Source of the DNA: Chlorobiaceae bacterium
Lineage (GTDB): Bacteria > Bacteroidota > Chlorobiia > Chlorobiales > Chlorobiaceae
Reading direction: 5' to 3'
DNA: 64,000 nucleotides
Assembly (NCBI GenBank): GCA_013334225.1
Contig: JAAXXY010000005.1
Coordinates: 55,349 to 119,348, forward strand
Part shown: positions 37,903 to 46,075 of the stretch, piece after piece
Layout: each line of letters begins with the position of its first letter
How positions within the stretch are numbered: the first letter of the stretch is position 1
The notes under the pieces: model-generated
What the model was told of the DNA's origin: nothing
Databases searched by the model: none
What the model saw: the letters and a program-made list of their open reading frames with translations, nothing else
Program-made: the position numbers and the translations under genes

Positions 37903-38253
37903 TCATTTCTGCGACTTGTCCCTGAACATCCGGTCATATTCTTCGATAAGCGAACCATCCTTGCTGACACACTCGGCAATCAATCTGTTGATCAGATCAT
38001 TGATGCTCGAACGTCGCATGTATGCTATTTTCGTAAAATCCTTCATCATGCTTGGTCGCACAAGAAGGTTCAGCCTTTTGCTTTTCGGCTCGTTGCCAGC
38101 AAAACCGGAAGCTGTATGATGTAAATCAGACGTATAATAATCATCTCTCTTGTCGTGCAATTGATTTCCGTGACCTTCCAGAACAGCTTCATTGCTGCTT
38201 ATGAATGCTGCTGCAGGATGATCGACATCCCGGAAACTCTTTTTCCTCTGCAT
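37903..38253 (-). CDS. Ribbon-helix-helix partner of ParA
   Basis: A 116-residue protein. The N-terminal 55 residues are polar and probably disordered. The C-terminal part (KRLNLLVRPSMMKDFTKIAY then MRRSSINDLINRLIAECV) has the beta strand plus two helices of a ribbon-helix-helix DNA-binding domain. It follows the parA stop by 11 bp, the usual place for a centromere-binding protein of a type Ib or plasmid-type partition pair, and such proteins normally repress their own operon. It is not a ParB-type clamp. Function is inferred from fold and position. Confidence 0.65.
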   Translation of the reverse strand: MQRKKSFRDVDHPAAAFISSNEAVLEGHGNQLHDKRDDYYTSDLHHTASGFAGNEPKSKRLNLLVRPSMMKDFTKIAYMRRSSINDLINRLIAECVSKDGSLIEEYDRMFRDKSQK

Positions 38254-38264
38254 TGATTATTCGT

Positions 38265-39044
38265 TTAATGGTTTTCAAGATATTCAGCGACAAACTGTTC
38301 ATAATCCTTCGCAGGATTGCTTTCCGGAGCATAGCTGAAAAGCGGGAGCCTCAAAGCCTGGGCTTCCTTCACGGCGATTCCTTCCCTGATCGGTGTCCTG
38401 AACATTTTCGTTCCGAATTTTCGTGCGGTAAGTTCAATCGTATCAGCCATATCCCTGCTGAGAATCGCTCTGCTGCTGTAACGGGTCAATAAAATTCCTT
38501 CGACAGAAAGCCGGGGATTGCAATATGTTTTTACGATATCGATCGAACTGAACAGCTGCGTGATTCCCTGAATGCTGTACGTTTCAGCCTGAACAGGTAC
38601 GATGATATCGGAAGCTGCCGTAAGAGCATTGATGGTTATTGTTCCAAGAGCCGGCGGAGTATCTATGATCATGAAATCATACAGTTCCTGTATTGGCTGC
38701 AGTGCTTCCCTGATACGGTACTCTTTTCCTGTCTGGGTCACTTCAAGATCGGTGCCCGAAAGCTGCGGATTTGCAGAAATGATATCGCCATGATCGGTAT
38801 GCTGAATCGATTTCCTGGCAGTTGAACGTTTCGTCAGCACGTCATAGGATGATGGTTTTCCGGGATTTGCCTGCATGGTGTATGACAGGTTTCCCTGCGG
38901 ATCGAGATCGATGAACAGCACTTTTTTCCCTGACTTCATCAATCCCTGTCCCAGGGCATGAACCGTCGTGCTTTTTCCGGTACCTCCCTTCTGAAGGGCA
39001 ACAGTTGTGATATGTGCCGTTTGTTTACTTTGTCTTGTATACAT
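38265..39044 (-). CDS. parA: ParA-family partition ATPase
   Basis: A 259-residue ParA/Soj-type ATPase with the deviant Walker A motif LQKGGTGKSTT (near residue 18), a switch with FIDLDPQGNLSY and a Walker B region FMIIDTPPALG. It uses non-specific DNA-binding waves to position DNA or cargo. There is no N-terminal helix-turn-helix, so autoregulation must come from the RHH partner 11 bp downstream. The pair looks plasmid- or element-like rather than the chromosomal parABS, which normally has a ParB. Repeats of TATACA lie immediately upstream. Confidence 0.88.
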   Translation of the reverse strand: MYTRQSKQTAHITTVALQKGGTGKSTTVHALGQGLMKSGKKVLFIDLDPQGNLSYTMQANPGKPSSYDVLTKRSTARKSIQHTDHGDIISANPQLSGTDLEVTQTGKEYRIREALQPIQELYDFMIIDTPPALGTITINALTAASDIIVPVQAETYSIQGITQLFSSIDIVKTYCNPRLSVEGILLTRYSSRAILSRDMADTIELTARKFGTKMFRTPIREGIAVKEAQALRLPLFSYAPESNPAKDYEQFVAEYLENH

Positions 39045-39208
39045 GATATGTCATGAATTTATTATACAGATTATACATACAACACATTTAAAACAGATAT
39101 ACAGGCAACAATCGATCAGATAAAACCTTGAATTGCAGAGAACGTCTTACTTCTGCGAATAAAGGAATCAATACGTTTATGAATAAATATACAGAAAAAT
39201 ACTATACA
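39038..39208. promoter_or_regulatory. TATACA repeat cluster upstream of parA (candidate par site/operator)
   Basis: Six copies of TATACA at 39038, 39063, 39072, 39098, 39188 and 39203, all in the plus orientation, in 170 AT-rich bases covering the parA start and upstream region. The copies at 39063 and 39072 are 9 bp apart. RHH partition proteins often bind short direct repeats in this position. AT-rich sequence makes chance copies more likely, so this is tentative. Confidence 0.4.
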
Positions 39209-39230
39209 TACAATCCGTACTGGACGTATA

Positions 39231-40364
39231 TCATGTACTTACTTTTCTGTAACGGTTCACGGCAAGGCCGAACATGGATACGGCATAGAGGATGAGGATC
39301 TGCAACGGAAACAATATTTCCTTCAGCCCGGCACCTTTCAGCATGATCCTGCGCATGATATCGACAAAGTGCCTGACCGGATTGAACATGGTCATGACCT
39401 GTGCCCAGTGAGGCATGCTCTCGATCGGGGTGAAAAGACCGCTCATGAGGGTGAAGATCACCATGAAGAACCATGCTACGAACATGGCCTGCTGCTGGTT
39501 TTCCGTGATTGTCGAAATGAGAAGGCCCATACCGAGCACCAGCACCAGGTAGAGCGATGCGACAAGATAGACAACTCCGTAACTGCCGAGCATCGGCACC
39601 CTGAAGACAAAACGTGCGATAAACAGACCGACAGTAAGCTCTCCGATACCTATAAACCAGAACGGGAGCAGCTTGCCGGCTATGAATTCGTAGCCTTTGA
39701 CCGGTGAAACGTTGATCTGCTCTATAGTACCTTTCTCTTTCTCCCTTACGACGTTCATGCCGGAAAGGAAAAGCCCGATCATGGTTACAAGGATTACCAG
39801 GATACCGGGCACCATGTAGTGTGAATACTCGAGTTCGGGATTGTACCATGATGACGGCACCATCCTGATTTCAGGCGGAATTCCGGCTTCCGGACGGGAC
39901 GGCAGCACTGTTTGAAGCTCGTTCCGGAATTCGAGGAGAATATCGTTGGCATATCCCTGGATAACGCCGGCCGAAAAACCGTCCTCGGCATTGATGACAA
40001 ACTGTACCGGTGCAGTGCCGGATGTCATGAGGTCCCGTTCGAAATGTTCAGGAATGACAAGCACCAGATCGGCATTACGCCCGACCAGCTCTTCAGTTGC
40101 CTGAGACGAAGAGAAGGACTCTCCCCTGAGCCTGAAGTATCCGGAACCGGTGAAATGCTCCCTGAGTTTCCTTGAGAGCGAAGAACGATCGAAATCCTGG
40201 ATGTGGAGCGGAACATGTCTTATATCGAACGTCGCTGCATTTGAAAGTATGAGAAGCTGGATGAACGGCATGATGAAAATGATCGGCAGCATTCCCCTGT
40301 TACGGAAAATCTGCAGGAACTCTTTCCGCAGTATAACCAGGATGATGTCGAGCGATCGTTTCAT
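39231..40364 (-). CDS. ABC-2 type permease (YbhR-like)
   Basis: A 377-residue permease, the last gene of a five-gene exporter operon. A first membrane helix near residues 23-42 is followed by a large extracytoplasmic domain and five helices (about 185-370) with the EKEKGTIEQINVSP coupling element. The start at 40364 (MKRSLDIILVILRKEFLQIF) is the usual onset; a longer open frame upstream runs into the previous gene. It probably pairs with the next permease. Confidence 0.87.
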   Translation of the reverse strand: MKRSLDIILVILRKEFLQIFRNRGMLPIIFIMPFIQLLILSNAATFDIRHVPLHIQDFDRSSLSRKLREHFTGSGYFRLRGESFSSSQATEELVGRNADLVLVIPEHFERDLMTSGTAPVQFVINAEDGFSAGVIQGYANDILLEFRNELQTVLPSRPEAGIPPEIRMVPSSWYNPELEYSHYMVPGILVILVTMIGLFLSGMNVVREKEKGTIEQINVSPVKGYEFIAGKLLPFWFIGIGELTVGLFIARFVFRVPMLGSYGVVYLVASLYLVLVLGMGLLISTITENQQQAMFVAWFFMVIFTLMSGLFTPIESMPHWAQVMTMFNPVRHFVDIMRRIMLKGAGLKEILFPLQILILYAVSMFGLAVNRYRKVST

Positions 40365-40378
40365 CTTTGCTGCATTTG

Positions 40379-41482
40379 TTACTGAAGCCTGACACTGAAC
40401 TTCCTGATGCTCAGCGTCACAAACATGCAGGTCATGAGAAGCATTACGAGGGTTTCCTGCCAGAGCGTGCTGAAATCCGCGCCTTTCAGCATGATCGCCC
40501 TTACGATGACAAGGTACCATCTTGCGGGAATGATGTTACTGATGACCTGGAGCGGCAACGGCATGCTTGCAACCGGAAAAATGAAGCCGGAAAGCAGGAT
40601 GGTGGGCAGAAGGAGCCCCCCGAGAGAGATCATCATGGCTGCCTGTTGTGACGATGTGACCGTCGATATCAGGATGCCGAGTGAGAGAGCCGTCATGATG
40701 AACAGCAGTGATTCAAGTACAAGCAGAACGACACTTCCCCGGCATGGCACGCCGAAAACAATGAAGGCAAGAGCAAGTACTGTAAGGGCGTTGATAAACG
40801 CGAGAAGCATATAGGGCACCACTTTGCCGATAATGATCTGGAAGGGCCTGAGGGAAGAGACCAGAAGGATTTCCATCGTGCCGTTTTCCTTTTCCCGAGC
40901 GATGCTGATGGATGTCATGAGCGCCGAGACAAGCATGAGAATGAGGGCCATCAGGCCGGGAACAAAGAGATAGACGCTTTTCAGCGAAGGATTGAACATC
41001 ATCAGCGGGACTGGAACTACTCCCCCTGCACTCCCCTCCGCGTTGCGTTCCATCTGGTAGTCACGAATAACCGTTGCCGTATACCCGTTGATGATACGGG
41101 AAACATTGGGGTCCGATCCGTCGGTGATAACCTGCACTTCCCCTCTTCCTTCCCGCTGCAGCCTGGAGGCGAACCCCGGTTCGAACACGATGGCTTCCTG
41201 CAGTTTCCCTGAAGCGAAAGCCGGTCCGATTTCTCCGGTGGAAGCAAGGTTCATCGAGGCGATGAAAATTCCGCCTGAACAGAGCTTGTCGATAATCCTC
41301 CGGGTTTCAGAATCGTGCGACAGATCACAGATGCCGAGTTTCACTTCACTGATTTCGTTGCGAATGACAAATCCGAAAAGCAGAAGCTGGATCACCGGCA
41401 TGCCAAAGAGAATCGCGAGTGTCCTCCTGTCGCGGAAAATGTGGTAAAACTCCTTGCGGAGAAATCCGAGAAATCTTTTCAC
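40379..41482 (-). CDS. ABC-2 type permease (YbhS-like)
   Basis: A 367-residue paralogue of the neighbouring permease, beginning FLGFLRKEFYHIFRDRRTLA and containing the coupling element EKENGTMEILLVSSLRP. It overlaps the ATPase gene upstream by 4 bp. With the paralogue it should form the heterodimeric membrane part of the exporter. Confidence 0.88.
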   Translation of the reverse strand: MKRFLGFLRKEFYHIFRDRRTLAILFGMPVIQLLLFGFVIRNEISEVKLGICDLSHDSETRRIIDKLCSGGIFIASMNLASTGEIGPAFASGKLQEAIVFEPGFASRLQREGRGEVQVITDGSDPNVSRIINGYTATVIRDYQMERNAEGSAGGVVPVPLMMFNPSLKSVYLFVPGLMALILMLVSALMTSISIAREKENGTMEILLVSSLRPFQIIIGKVVPYMLLAFINALTVLALAFIVFGVPCRGSVVLLVLESLLFIMTALSLGILISTVTSSQQAAMMISLGGLLLPTILLSGFIFPVASMPLPLQVISNIIPARWYLVIVRAIMLKGADFSTLWQETLVMLLMTCMFVTLSIRKFSVRLQ

Positions 41483-42225
41483 GCCTCTCCCTGTTTTGCC
41501 GTTGGCCTTGCCAGCCTCACAAAAAGTTCGTCGATGCTTGCCGCACCCGATTCCTTTTTCAGGGTTTCAGGAGTTCCTATTGCCGCCATGCACCCGTCGA
41601 CCATGATCGACACCCTGTCGCAATACTCCGCTTCGTCCATGTAATGGGTTGTCACGAATACCGTAATTCCTTTGTCCGCCGTTGCATAGATCATGTCCCA
41701 GAAACGCCTGCGGGTTACCGGATCGACTCCGCCTGTCGGTTCGTCCAGAAAAATAACCGACGGATCATGCATAAGCGCCACGGAAAAGGCAAGCTTCTGC
41801 TTCCAGCCGAGCGGGAGCGATGAAAGCCTTGTATCTGCGGCCTCCATCAGTTCAAGTTCGGCAAGCAGTTCCTCTCCTTTCTCCCTGACACTTCGTTTGT
41901 CAAGACCGTAGATTCCTCCCCAGAACCGGATGTTTTCCCGTGGAGTCAGGTCCTCATACAGTGAAAAACGCTGGTTCATGTATCCGATATGCTGTTTTAT
42001 CTTTTCCGGCTGGGTTGAGACATTGAAACCGGCAACGGTAGCGGAACCGGATGTCGGGGCAAGCAATCCGGTCAGCATCCTTATCGCTGTGGTTTTTCCG
42101 GCCCCGTTTGCCCCGAGAAAACCGAATATTTCACCTTTGGCGATGCTGAACGAAAGAGCATTGACCGCAATGAAATCACCGAATTTCCGGGTCATCCTGT
42201 CGGTATGGATCATCTCGGATGACAT
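41479..42225 (-). CDS. ABC exporter ATP-binding protein, single domain
   Basis: A 248-residue nucleotide-binding subunit: Walker A GANGAGKTT, Q-loop YMNQRFSLYEDLT, and Walker B VIFLDEPTGGVDP. Where the ABC signature is expected it reads SSLPLGWKQKL instead of LSGGQ, a variant also known in YbhF-type second domains. It lies 2 bp from the other ATPase gene. In E. coli YbhF the two nucleotide-binding domains are fused; here they are separate genes. Confidence 0.88.
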   Translation of the reverse strand: MSSEMIHTDRMTRKFGDFIAVNALSFSIAKGEIFGFLGANGAGKTTAIRMLTGLLAPTSGSATVAGFNVSTQPEKIKQHIGYMNQRFSLYEDLTPRENIRFWGGIYGLDKRSVREKGEELLAELELMEAADTRLSSLPLGWKQKLAFSVALMHDPSVIFLDEPTGGVDPVTRRRFWDMIYATADKGITVFVTTHYMDEAEYCDRVSIMVDGCMAAIGTPETLKKESGAASIDELFVRLARPTAKQGEA

Positions 42226-42227
42226 GG

Positions 42228-43145
42228 TCAGGTTTCGTTTTCAATCAGCATCATGAACGTATCTTCGATGCCCGGTTCCGTCTTTGTCACCAGAGCGTCG
42301 GTAATGCCGTTCGAAACGAGCCATGCCTGGATTTCAGAGGGATCAGGGTCGGGACGACTGTCCGAATAATGTACCTCGGAACCGAACGCATTGACCGAGA
42401 CGGCATGAGGAAAGTGCCGGAGTTCGGTCATGAGCCGGTGCTTGTTCCGTGCCTTTATTGAAAACAGCGGCCGTCTGTACATGCCGGCAAATCCCGAAGG
42501 CCTGTCGATACCAAGCAGCCTGCCATCCTGGAGGAACGCGATGCGATCGCAGAGCGATGCCTCGTCCATATAGGGCGTCGATACGAGGATGGTGATACCG
42601 TTCTCTTTCAGGCGGCGGAGCATCTGCCAGAACTCCCTTCTGGAAACCGCATCGACACCGGTTGTCGGTTCATCGAGCACAAGCAGGTCTGGACGGTGGA
42701 CAAGTGCGCACGAGAGCGCGAGCTTCTGCTTCATGCCTCCGGAAAGCTGTGCGGCTTTTCTTTTGCGGAACGGCTCGAGATGGGAATAGATATCCCGGAT
42801 CATGTCGTAATTTTCTTCGACACTCGTACCGAATACCGTTGCAAAAAAATGCAGGTTCTCTTCAACGCTCAGGTCCTGATAGAGGGAAAACCGTCCGGGC
42901 ATGTACCCTATCCTCCTGCGGATCTCACGGTAACCGGCAACTGTATCGAACCCGAGAACCTCTGCATGGCCGTCATCGGGAACGATGAGGGTGCAGAGTA
43001 TCCTGAAAAGGGTTGTTTTTCCCGCTCCATCCGCACCGATACAACCGAAAAGCTCTCCCCTTCCGACCTCGAAGCTGATTCGTTCGAGCGCTTTCACCTG
43101 GCCGAACCGTTTCGACACTCCCGATATCTTCACGACCGTGTCCAT
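42228..43145 (-). CDS. ABC exporter ATP-binding protein, partner domain
   Basis: A 305-residue nucleotide-binding subunit with Walker A GADGAGKTTL, canonical signature QLSGGMKQKLAL and Walker B LLVLDEPTTGVD. A C-terminal extension of about 75 residues follows the core. Together with the adjacent ATPase (2 bp away) it forms the asymmetric motor of the five-gene exporter: one canonical and one altered signature. Confidence 0.88.
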   Translation of the reverse strand: MDTVVKISGVSKRFGQVKALERISFEVGRGELFGCIGADGAGKTTLFRILCTLIVPDDGHAEVLGFDTVAGYREIRRRIGYMPGRFSLYQDLSVEENLHFFATVFGTSVEENYDMIRDIYSHLEPFRKRKAAQLSGGMKQKLALSCALVHRPDLLVLDEPTTGVDAVSRREFWQMLRRLKENGITILVSTPYMDEASLCDRIAFLQDGRLLGIDRPSGFAGMYRRPLFSIKARNKHRLMTELRHFPHAVSVNAFGSEVHYSDSRPDPDPSEIQAWLVSNGITDALVTKTEPGIEDTFMMLIENET

Positions 43146-43152
43146 GAAGAGG

Positions 43153-44061
43153 TCAGCGTTTCAGAAAACGTATTTCACCAGGCATGCCTATCTTCAGATA
43201 ACCGGCTTTATTGTCGACAAGAACTTTCACTGCATAAACCATTGTGATGCGGTCTTCCCTTGTCTGGATGATTTTCGGAGTGAACTCAGCTTTCGAAGAT
43301 ATCCAGGTTACCCGTCCGCGCATCACTTTCGATGCGGGTTTTTCGCCGTCAACAAGCACATCGACCTCGTCCCCGATGCGAAGTGAACCCAGCTGGCTGG
43401 CGCCGAAGTATGCCCTCAGGTACATCGAACCGAGATCTGCGATTTTATAGAGGGATTTTCCGTAAGAGGTTAATTCGCCCGGTTCGGCATAGGTTGCAAG
43501 GACCGTTCCTTCGAGCGGGTTTCTGACGGTGGATTTAGATATCTGGTCATCTATCTGGGCAAGCCTTGCTTCCATCGAGGCAATCTGTTCGCCCAATCCC
43601 GGTTTTTTCGCGTTGACCGCTTCTGTCTGTCGTGCAAGTACCTTCTGCTGGTTTTCAAGGTCTTCAAGAACTTTGGAGGCAACCGCACCTTCGTTTACAA
43701 GACGCCGGTAGCGTTCAAGATCACGCCGGAGGTTCACTTCCTGCTGACGATAAATTCCCGCCTGCGCGGCAACCTCGGCCCTGCCCTTCAGAATCGCTTC
43801 CTTATCTTTTCCCAGTTGCTCTTTTGTCAGATGAAGCTGGAGTGTGTCGATCTGTGCAGCCGGATAACCTTTTCCGAGACGGTCCCCTTCACGAACGGGA
43901 AACTGCAGCAGCTTTCCGGTTGTCTCGGAGGAGACGATAACCTCCGTGGACTCGAAGTTGCCGTATCCGTCTGATTTATTGTTATTTGAGCATCCTCCGG
44001 CAAAAAGTATGCACACAAGGGAAAAAAAAACATTGCAAACAGAAAGAACCGATCTGTCCAT
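43153..44061 (-). CDS. Membrane-fusion (HlyD/YbhG-like) lipoprotein
   Basis: A 302-residue periplasmic adaptor and first gene of the five-gene operon. The signal sequence ends in a lipobox (FAGGC, cysteine near residue 24), so it is lipid-anchored. A lipoyl-like half (VSSETTGKLLQFPVREGD) is followed by a long coiled coil (about 75-175), then the second lipoyl half (SKSTVRNPLEGTVLATYAEP) and a beta barrel. It should bridge the permeases to a TolC-type channel. Order is adaptor-ATPase-ATPase-permease-permease, as in ybhGFSR-type systems for drugs or cations. No regulator gene is attached. Confidence 0.86.
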   Translation of the reverse strand: MDRSVLSVCNVFFSLVCILFAGGCSNNNKSDGYGNFESTEVIVSSETTGKLLQFPVREGDRLGKGYPAAQIDTLQLHLTKEQLGKDKEAILKGRAEVAAQAGIYRQQEVNLRRDLERYRRLVNEGAVASKVLEDLENQQKVLARQTEAVNAKKPGLGEQIASMEARLAQIDDQISKSTVRNPLEGTVLATYAEPGELTSYGKSLYKIADLGSMYLRAYFGASQLGSLRIGDEVDVLVDGEKPASKVMRGRVTWISSKAEFTPKIIQTREDRITMVYAVKVLVDNKAGYLKIGMPGEIRFLKR

Positions 44062-44197
44062 TTTTTTCTACTGTTTAAATCCTTTACCACAATTGCGGTC
44101 TCGCTTATTCTGCTTAAAACAGAATCAATCTCATTTTGCTCGAACGATTAACAATTTGGTTCTTCAATAGCTTATCAACCGAACTATCTCACAAAGG

Positions 44198-44995
44198 TTA
44201 AACGGTCGGATTAATATTTTCAGTATCGGAAACGACTATTTGCTGCCCGTGTATTACAGGAATACTCTTTTTTTCAAATATATCTTCAAAAAGAAGGAAA
44301 CTATGAAGTCGTTCCAGCAAAAATCCCCCTACTCTCCTTTGATATCCGGATCTGTGTATGTAATAGTTTTCTGAAAAAGATTGCCAGACCTTTCGCAGCA
44401 ACTCCATATGAGTTATGAAAATATCAATTCTATGAACTCCAAGCGAAGGAACCGGAAATAAAATTTTACAATTAATAAAGTTCATGATTCTTTTGGCAGT
44501 AAAATAAGGTACAGCCCCCAGCGAAGCGATAAATGCCGAAAAATCCTCTAACAGATGGCATGATGCATATTGATGAGCTATCGAACGTACCTTGAGCTTC
44601 GGTCCTAAAAACAAACGTTCGCCGAGATGCTGTAATTCCGGTAAAGTCGGAAAAAGAAAATTTGCTTCTTCTGGATGACAGGCATAAGCGTAAGGTATGT
44701 TGGAACTTACCCTTTTTCCATATCTGAAAGAAAGAAATTTCCGATACTGAAAAATCATAATCCTTTTCTCCCTTTCGTAACTTTTTAACATATCTGCCAG
44801 CCAGAATAGTTGAGTGTATTCTGATAATATTCTGCCATGAAATAAATGCCCGTATATTTCGTCCGGAACAATAACTTGATTGGCTGCCATTTTTTCTGAA
44901 TCGATTTGTGGCGAGATCAATTGATACGGCAGTGCCGGCAGAAAAATCGGTTTTTTATGGCTTACACAAAAAATATCACATCCGGTGATTTCCAT
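44198..44995 (-). CDS. Hypothetical protein, possibly DUF4422-like
   Basis: A 265-residue soluble protein that I do not firmly recognise. The onset (DIFCVSHKKPIFLPALPYQL) and the pattern EYTQLFWLADMLKS ... IMIFQYRKFLSF recall the DUF4422 group of putative glycosyltransferases, whose members read roughly ...THK..., then ELTALYWAWKN and CHYRRYF. Expected acidic metal-binding residues are not clear. Base composition is visibly more AT-rich than the flanking exporter genes, which hints at transfer. It is 136 bp upstream of the exporter operon on the same strand and close to a glycosyltransferase gene. Confidence 0.45.
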   Translation of the reverse strand: MEITGCDIFCVSHKKPIFLPALPYQLISPQIDSEKMAANQVIVPDEIYGHLFHGRILSEYTQLFWLADMLKSYEREKRIMIFQYRKFLSFRYGKRVSSNIPYAYACHPEEANFLFPTLPELQHLGERLFLGPKLKVRSIAHQYASCHLLEDFSAFIASLGAVPYFTAKRIMNFINCKILFPVPSLGVHRIDIFITHMELLRKVWQSFSENYYIHRSGYQRRVGGFLLERLHSFLLFEDIFEKKSIPVIHGQQIVVSDTENINPTV

Positions 44996-45337
44996 TTCGG
45001 TCGGTTTTTCCCAACTTTATTATTTAATCTCTATGGGTAAATTCCCCGAAGCTTTGCTTCGTGAATGAATAGATCTTCTTTGAATTAATACCCCGTAGCT
45101 CTGCTGCGGGGATGCTTTATTTATAGATACCACGGGGCTCAATGTCAGGCTGGCTTTTCCCGTCTGCCTTGTCCCGTATATCAAGAAAGAAAGAGGAATT
45201 CTCCGGAATTGCCTTGAGCAAATCTACATTTATATTCAGATAACAGCGGTACTTGATATCCATTAACCGGAAATACAACCGGTATTGTACATTCAGTGCA
45301 CACTCCATCACTCGTGGCATACAGGACAATCATATCA
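44996..45337. other. Gap with two paired hairpins
   Basis: 342 bases between divergent genes. Two related hairpins lie at 45047-45061 (CGAAGC TTT GCTTCG) and 45091-45111 (CCCCGTAGC TCT GCTGCGGGG, one G-T pair), each preceded by CCCC. The second is followed by an AT-rich run. A minus-strand open frame of 70 codons (45117-45329) has no family resemblance and was not called. Confidence 0.5.
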
Positions 45338-46015
45338 ATGAAAATAGAAATAATTTGCGCCACAAGGCTTTCGGAAAATGACTTCTGGAAAGGATCGGCT
45401 CTTGGAATTTCATTGAAGAGGATCGCCTTCGACAAACGAATCGAGCCATGCATTGTATACGATAACCGCTATGGATTACCCCGGGTATACAACAAAAAGA
45501 TTCTCGAGGCTGATGACAGGAGCATGCTTGCATTCATACATGACGATGTCTGGATCGACGATTACTTTTTTTACCAGCGTATCGAAGAAGGTCTCGCAAA
45601 TTACGATATCATCGGTGTTGCGGGCAATCGCCAAAGGACCAAGAACCAGCCGGCCTGGGCATTCAAAAACGCGGATCTGATCTGGGACGACAGGGCAAAC
45701 CTGTCAGGATCCGTAGCACATGGAAAATATCCCTTCGGGAAAATTTCTTTTTACGGTCCATCTCCGGCATCATGTGAATTGCTCGACGGGTGCTTTCTTG
45801 CTGCAAAAAAATCTGTCCTGACCGGTTCGGAATGCCTGTTCGATAATCGTTTTGAATTTCATTTCTACGACATGGATTTCTGCAGGACCGCCAGGTCAAA
45901 ATCCCTGAAACTGGGTACCTGGGCGATATGCCTGACGCACCAGAGCGGCGGTCATTTCGGTACGGACAAGTGGAAAAATGATTACCGGAACTATCTGGAA
46001 AAATGGGGAGAGTGA
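45338..46015 (+). CDS. Glycosyltransferase-like protein (GT-A fold)
   Basis: A 225-residue protein, start MKIEIICATRLSENDFW. It has the outline of a compact family-2-like glycosyltransferase: an N-terminal strand, SMLAFIHDDVWIDDYFF (DDV as the likely metal-binding DxD-type motif, near residue 75), DIIGVAGNR, a DGCFLAAKK acceptor-side strand near residue 150 and FEFHFYDMDFCRTAR (the family's conserved ED/D-D-LC-R position). The acceptor sugar or protein is unknown. It lies between the five-gene exporter and the type I secretion operon, which it faces. Confidence 0.7.
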   Translation: MKIEIICATRLSENDFWKGSALGISLKRIAFDKRIEPCIVYDNRYGLPRVYNKKILEADDRSMLAFIHDDVWIDDYFFYQRIEEGLANYDIIGVAGNRQRTKNQPAWAFKNADLIWDDRANLSGSVAHGKYPFGKISFYGPSPASCELLDGCFLAAKKSVLTGSECLFDNRFEFHFYDMDFCRTARSKSLKLGTWAICLTHQSGGHFGTDKWKNDYRNYLEKWGE

Positions 46016-46023
46016 CAGAAAAA

Positions 46024-46055
46024 ACCGGACAATCGATTGTAATCGGCTGCCCGGT
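46024..46055 (-). terminator. Terminator of the type I secretion operon
   Basis: An imperfect stem with ACCGG (46024-46028) pairing CCGGT (46051-46055) and an inner CGATT GT AATCG hairpin. On the minus strand it is followed by TTTTTT, just 21 bp past the hlyD stop. It may also serve the convergent glycosyltransferase gene. Confidence 0.7.
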
Positions 46056-46075
46056 CTATTCCTTTCTCTGCCGAA

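Noticed and set aside
45117..45329. 70-codon minus-strand frame between the orphan genes
   Set aside because: No family resemblance and no convincing ribosome site; left as intergenic.
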